A DNA stretch of 64,000 bases, from the NCBI GenBank assembly GCA_948567375.1, contig OX419756.1:27754552-27818551 (forward strand), given 5' to 3'. The notes beneath the pieces are model-generated. The model ran no database searches. It saw only the letters and a program-made list of their open reading frames with translations, and was not told where the DNA came from. This document shows positions 58,396 through 64,000 of this stretch, piece after piece. Position 1 is the first letter of the stretch. Each line of letters begins with the position of its first letter. This DNA is from Lunularia cruciata (lineage: Eukaryota > Streptophyta > Marchantiopsida > Lunulariales > Lunulariaceae). Position numbers and translations under genes: made by a program.

Positions 58396-61300
58396 CTACG
58401 TCGACTTAGGTCTTCCTGCAAGGATACGGGAAATTTGTAGACCTCTACTGAAGGCTTGATTGAACAAAAGCCTAGTTTGAAACTCCGATACGAAGGGAAA
58501 CCATGCCAGCATGGCCACAGGTGTGAAAATGCAAAGTCCCATGATAAATTCGTACGCACGGGCTAGTGCCTTCACAGAATCCCACATACCACTACGCACA
58601 ACAATTGGCCGAGCAGCTTGGGCAATCTGCGGGATGAAAAAACGAAGTGGCATCAGAACAATGAGACAAAACAAAAGAATTTGTAGAGAAAAATGAGAAT
58701 AGCCTACACTCTGCTTTCCCGCTCCAACTTGCTGCGAGGTAAACTTGCTTGGATGTTTTGAGCGTAATATAAAACTGGGGTTTGGTAACTCACCATCAGC
58801 AATCCCCAACCAGTGGGCAAGAAGGCCAGAAGACTCGCAAAAAGATCACCAACTGATAAGTGAGCGAACAAAAAGAGGACGATCACGATTGTAACGAATC
58901 CAATGAAGAGAAGGGCTTTGAGGAGTCTGAACATCAATTGGAAGTCCGCGCTGAATCTTCTTCTTCCCATGGACACAATCTGTGATGAGAAGAAATACAG
59001 CTCATCAATGGTTGACTATGATGAGATACGTATACTAGAATAAGAGATCCTCACAAATCTTTATTTTCTCGACTCGTCTGACTTGTAAGTTAGAAGGAGC
59101 ACATGCGTACCTTCAGGACGGCGAGAACAGCAATAATTACGAGCCAGGACAAGCCATAGACCTGTAAACCAGTGCAAGCCCAACACACTTGTTAGCGTAT
59201 TCAACATCCAACGTACATTCCTGCCGCAGTTCGACATCCAACGTACGTACATACTTAACATCGTGATGTTGAGTATGTACGTAAGTAAACATAAAGTACA
59301 TATATCCAATAACAAGTTTGCTGTTCTTGAAGGTACTGACTGCACTTACACCAAGGCCTGTGCTCCCACGTGCGATACTCAAGGTGTACACCATGCCATA
59401 CTGGTAGATAAAGAAACGGATCGAAAGAAGAATTTCCAACACTCGACCTCGGAGCCCTGTGTACTTCAAGTGCTCTTGCTCTTCCGCCCACCATGACTCC
59501 CAACTTTTGGTTGCTAGCACTCCAATACCACCCCTGTTATTGATCCACTTGCTCCAATCGTCCCAATCTTCAACAATCTTCTGCCACTCAAACCCAGAGG
59601 GATTGAAAAGAAATGGTGCAAAAAGCCATGTAGTGACCAGGAACCACATGGAAAATGTTATCAAGAGATAAGGAACTCCACCCTTGGCCGAAGTTCCATA
59701 AACGCTGTAGATGATCAAAAGCATCATGAGCTCCACACCCTTGACGAAGTGACTGCGCGAGTACAGCCTGTAGTTCTCTGCAAACTTCTCGTGCCTCACC
59801 ACAAATCCACGTCCAGTAGCTCTGTATTTTGCACCTCCATGGAGAATGGTCCGACCGTAGTAGTGAGTCTTAGTACCGAGGGAGAAGGTAAAGAAAACTG
59901 ATGCCAATTGGAGCTGCATGATGATGAAATCACTTAAAGCAGTTCGAAAACCTCTTTCTAGCCCTATCTCCATGACCATGGGTAAGGCCATCAACAGCCC
60001 CAGCTGCACGAGGGATTGGGACGCTAGCGCAGCTTGTAATGCGGTATCGTTGTTCACGTCGGCACTGTTAACTAGTGATTTCTCGATTCCACTCAGAGCC
60101 AAATAGATACGCCCGTACAAAAAGACATAGACCGTGAGCACCACAATCTGCAAAGAAGCGAGAACGGGTATGAGGAACACTCCCAGCCGGCGACCTCGAA
60201 ACTACCAATGACGAAAACCTCAAATGACTTTTAAAGAAGCAGTTTAAAACAGATGCAATAAATGACTTTCTTACCACAGTGCTGGCGTAGAAGCCGATGG
60301 TGGTAAAGTAGCAAGACATCATGCGGAAGAAGTCGAACCGGTGCCCAAGTCTATACATGTCCCTGCTCAAGGTCTGCTCACCATTTCCACATGCTATTTT
60401 GGCCTCGAATAAGGATATCTGATTGAGACCCACGTCACGACCTTTTCCGACTTGAATGTACTCATGATGCGTAACATTTCCTCGACGTAACGTGGAGTTG
60501 AAACCTGTTTACATGAAAGTTTTGTCAGGTACAGAAGTGAGTCATACCAGCATTTTGACAGGAACAGTCATAGCACGTTCTTTTGCAGCAAGAATGGATG
60601 AGCTTTAAGATGTGTGCATGAGATTTTTCCTAGCGGACTGTCAAGCACATATACAAACCACTAGTATCAGGGAGCCGTAGTTACCTGCAAATATATCTTC
60701 ACTCAGGTTGATAACTCGAGAAGCCTTGCTCATACCACCTCGTGTTATATGAAAGAGCCGATCGAAGACATCGGGATGTCCATAGTGAAATCGAACCCTG
60801 AACAGCAAAAATCGACTTTTTAGGTACCAATTGACATCGCAAACCATCATCCACCGCAAATTCCAAATTGAACTCTCCAAAGTGATCATAAGTACATGAC
60901 GTGGACTTACTTCAAAGGGCTTGCGAGTACCCGCTGGCCAATAGTGACAAAACTTGTCTCTTGATTTGACATGAACCAGGCGAGAGATGAAACACTGCAT
61001 CATCAATTCCAGAATCAGTAAACATCATATACAGTTGACAATAGCTCAACAAACTGCTAAGAAATTTGCTTTTGACTGACCTTCCAGTGAAAATGTGCTC
61101 TCTCACACCAAGGATTGTAGGAGGCCGAACTCCATGAGGTTCGTGAAACTCTTCCAGAAGGTTGCGCATCTTAAATGCTTCCTCCAGGTAGTTATCCTGA
61201 GAGTTTGCCGGAAAAATTAAACATGACAGATTTAGTACAGATAAAGATCAATCTGCTCTCAACTCGAAAAAGTCCGAGAGCATATATTGGTATACGAGAA

Positions 61301-63957
61301 CAGAAGCCGTTCCCAGAACAGAAGCCGTTCTGGGAACGGGTTATCCAGAACTCATTTAAGTGTAAATGATCGGTAAGCAAAATGTACTAGATTCACAATG
61401 CTAGTATAGTGAGAAATCCACAATGTAGAATGCATCGAATGTAACTTGAAGCAAACGCATAATTGAAACAAATTGACAATAACATATGGTTAACAGACTA
61501 GTAAACCATCATGAAATCGAGAACTCTATGCAAACGACTGCGAGAAATAGGTAACACTATGTAAAAGACTGGCAGTAAGCAGTGCGTGTACAATAAAAAT
61601 AAAAAACGTGGGCTGTATCTGGTAGGAACACTGTATACACCAGAGGTCCTATGAATCAGGCAAAGAGCGAAGGATAAATAATAAGGAGGGAATTAGCTGG
61701 GGAATGGAACAATGTAAGAGCTATAGGAAAGTGTGGCTGCAGAAACCTGTCGAAGTGTAACAGGGTAACGAGAGCGAAGCGAAAAAGGACAGGATATAAA
61801 GTATATCGCAACAAGCGCTATGGACGCTTGAGTCCTGAGACGCTAAACAGCAAAGGGAAGCAGAAGATGGCCATAGTAAACCTTAGCTCCGAGAGCATAT
61901 ATATGAAGTTGAGTGCAGACATGTTTTTCGTTAACGACTAGTCACAAAGAAGAATTTTACTTCATATTCAACAGTGGAATGCTAACGGGAGAAATGGATA
62001 TTGGTAGATGAGAGCAGAAGCCGTTCTAGGAACTGGTGAACCAGAACTCATTAGGTGCATATGAAAGGTAACCAAGATATGCTCAATACGAGGATAGTGA
62101 TAAATCCCTAAAGAAGAATGCATCGAATGCAACCTGAAGCAAAGGCATAATTGCAACAGATCGAGAACAACATATATAACTCTACATATAAAGAACTAGC
62201 AAACAATATGTATTCGGTAACGGCTATGCAACAGAATTCCAGAAATATAATACATTGGGCAATTGACCACCTATGAGGGAATAGCACCGCGTGAACGAGG
62301 GAAATAAGCTGTAGTCTGGAGTCGGGCAGGAACATTGGAGATAGAAAGTCAAGAATGAACCCCGAAGCAGGAAACGAGAGTGAAAATTAATACGTAGGAA
62401 ATTAGTTGAGGACGGGAGGAGTGGAGAATGCCGGAGCAGAGTGGATGGTGTTTATTATGAGACGTCTCGAAGCGTAACAGTGTAATGCAACAGGATATTA
62501 GGAGACGAAAGCGAAGCGAAAGAGGACTGGATAGAGTATATCGAGAGAAATCGGGAGAAATGGATATAAGTTCTAAGACAATGCTGTGTGTAATCACCTG
62601 ATTCATGTCGATGGTCTGAAGAGCCTCTCCTCTCGTGAAGATCATCGCGTGATTTTGATTCTCGGGCTTGCCTTCTCCTAATCTTACTGGACCTGGGAGC
62701 TTGATTCTGTAAATTTCTTGATCGAGACCATTCGACGCTTTAACAAGCACCGAGTAATACACTTTCTGATTCTTCTCTTTCTCTCGTTCTTCAACTTCAT
62801 CAATGTAAGCAACTCGTAGAGAGGGGTTGCTGCACAAACCATAGTCAAGCGTGTGAATAAAGTAGTGTGCAGGAAGCTCAGAGGCCCCGACATGTCCATC
62901 TTGAAATCCAGGTTTTCCTTTGTGTGAATCAGAACCGGGGAGTGAGCTGAGCTGAGCTGAGATCAGAGGTTCTGCCTGTTTCTCCAGAATTTCACGTCCG
63001 AGCTAGATTGTATTAAGTTTTAAACCGCAGACGCAGCAACCTTGTATGCTAGGCGACATAGAGCTGCTTACCGCGTAGAAGTACTCATGCTTGTGCTTCC
63101 CTCTATGTACAGTAACAGAGTTAGTGCAACAGTGTAAACGTGGGAGATACTTGACACACTATGACGATGACAGCTGCTTAGTGCTCATAGTGTTGTGAAG
63201 AAAAGCATACTTCAGCATGAGGTTCAGGATGTCTGTCGCCCGGACATCAGCGGCACGCTTCTGGGCACCGTAGATCTGACATGTAGCGACATACGTGAAC
63301 TTCATGTCGGCAATAGCCTGAAGTTGGGCCCACATTGACCGTTGGCTCTTCTTTGCCTCCGCGGGGGCGCTCGCTACCACCTTGTAGCCATCCACAAGCT
63401 CTGGAAAAGCTCAGCGGTAGAAGATGTGAGGCAAATGTTGTGTCATAGTCACCCCCATGCTTTGTTGGGCAAGAAAAACAAGTTCACCTTTCGTCGCTTT
63501 CTTTCCACTACCTAATCTCTTCCTTACGCACGGAAGAACCCAGATCTTTGCTATGACTTCTTTGAACATTTCAAACAAAGAGGAATTCGTACCATCATCA
63601 GATGCCATGTCTAGAAAAGCTTGTAGCTCCAGAGCCCGCCTGTAGTACATCATTCCCCTAACTGCAAACATCGTGTCCACTTTGCTCTTGAGAAAATATA
63701 TCCCTGCAGACATACATCCTAAAAGATCCTATGGAAGACTTATGATTACAAGGACCTAGTCTATGTTGAGTTACAGATATAACATGGATGAGATATTTAC
63801 GTGTAACTTTGATTGAATACAACGTCTTTACCCGTTCTTGCAAGTGTCTGCCCTCGGTAGGATGCCCAGTGCCGAAGCTCGTTCTCGTACTCTTCATTGT
63901 TCCAGATCTCGAATTCCGAATTGATATTTATTCTCTCAAGGAAGTTGTCCCATTCAT
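58396..63957 (-). CDS. callose synthase (1,3-beta-glucan synthase), C-terminal 807 codons
   Basis: Makes callose from UDP-glucose at the plasma membrane (glucan synthase family GT48), used in cell plates, plasmodesmata, spore walls and wound plugs. Twelve exons: 63957-63832, 63661-63593, 63400-63211, 62829-62598, 61196-61081, 60994-60911, 60797-60685, 60504-60275, 60147-59350, 59161-59111, 58979-58794, 58626-58396. All junctions are GT-AG and in phase. Conserved blocks include RGQTLARTVRGMMYYRRALE, RVAYIDEVEERE, LSEDIFAGFNSTLRRGN, YIQVGKGRDVGLNQISLFEA and YRLGHRFDFFRMMSCYFTT. Then come several membrane segments and the typical end SEFQTRLLFNQAFSRGLQIS. No lesions. The first ~1100 residues lie beyond the window. 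Confidence 0.96.
59245..59282. repeat. 38-bp palindrome in a callose synthase intron
   Basis: An 18-bp arm, ACGTACATACTTAACATC, is followed by two bases and its inverse with one G:T mismatch. It lies in the 188-bp intron 59162-59349, close to the 3' splice site side, and would form a strong hairpin in the pre-mRNA. Confidence 0.75.
61288..62165. repeat. two members of a dispersed repeat in the large callose synthase intron
   Basis: Blocks of about 160 bp at about 61291-61460 and 62005-62160 share GCAGAAGCCGTTC or ACAGAAGCCGTTC, CCAGAACTCATT, GTGATAAATC or GTGAGAAATC and GAATGCATCGAATG. The first has its GAACAGAAGCCGTTC core doubled. A closely related copy interrupts duplication unit 2 at about 29150-29310, with shorter relatives at about 21795, 29853 and 57607. 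No terminal repeats are evident. Confidence 0.75.
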
Positions 63958-64000
63958 CTGCCAGTTGGGGCAACCAGGTAGAAGTTCCAAGTGAGATGAA

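Noticed and set aside
60068-60433. Continuous minus-strand open frame crossing 60147-60275
   Set aside because: The middle part is an intron with GT-AG ends; callose synthase protein continuity requires it to be spliced out.
1-64000. CRISPR arrays, bacterial operons or prophage
   Set aside because: Introns, LTR retrotransposons and plant gene families show this is eukaryotic DNA; no regularly spaced short repeats were found.

Overview
The window reads as nuclear DNA of a land plant, probably a non-seed plant such as a moss, liverwort or lycophyte. The evidence is a plant-type callose synthase, a plant self-incompatibility S1-like protein, spliced mitochondrial acyl carrier protein (ACP) genes, chromodomain Ty3/gypsy and Copia retrotransposons, and GT-AG introns of about 70 to 1400 bp. 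The species cannot be fixed from the sequence alone.

Layout. 1-10560 is a nest of decayed retroelements: a + strand gypsy chromovirus cut by the window start, a minus-strand gypsy element, then a truncated minus-strand Copia element. 10722-33155 is a direct tandem duplication of a block of about 10 kb (10722-20663 and 22347-33155, spacer 20664-22346). Each block carries, on the minus strand, an unrecognised multi-exon gene and two diverged mitochondrial ACP genes, so there are four ACP loci. Unit 2 is interrupted by a non-LTR-type reverse transcriptase element (25569-28585), and its first ACP has a premature stop. 33531-34057 may be a small two-exon gene. 34058-42170 is AT-rich and sparse, with a decayed plastid-type tRNA-Leu (34761-34840) and an intact S1-like secreted protein gene (38775-39197). 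42180-44540 is a very degraded second copy of the reverse transcriptase element, on the minus strand.

44790-53869 is the most unusual item. It is a minus-strand Ty3/gypsy retrotransposon whose pol carries a complete cytosine-5 DNA methyltransferase domain between protease and reverse transcriptase, and whose integrase is followed by a PHD finger. The layout is LTR, gag with two zinc knuckles, protease, DNMT, RT, RNase H, integrase, PHD. The copy is dead (eight stops in the methyltransferase alone), but the methyltransferase is readable in a single frame shared with everything downstream.

53870-58395 holds AT-rich intergenic DNA, a 372-bp terminal-inverted-repeat element with a coding-like interior, and a 71-bp tandem repeat. 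58396-63957 is the 3' part (12 exons, 807 codons) of an apparently intact callose synthase gene on the minus strand, running off the right edge. Its largest intron holds members of a dispersed repeat also found in duplication unit 2.

The host genes (ACP: mitochondrial fatty acid and lipoate synthesis; callose synthase: plasma-membrane beta-1,3-glucan; S1-like: secreted) have no obvious joint function. The window is best read as a few host genes in a landscape of methylated, decaying transposons.
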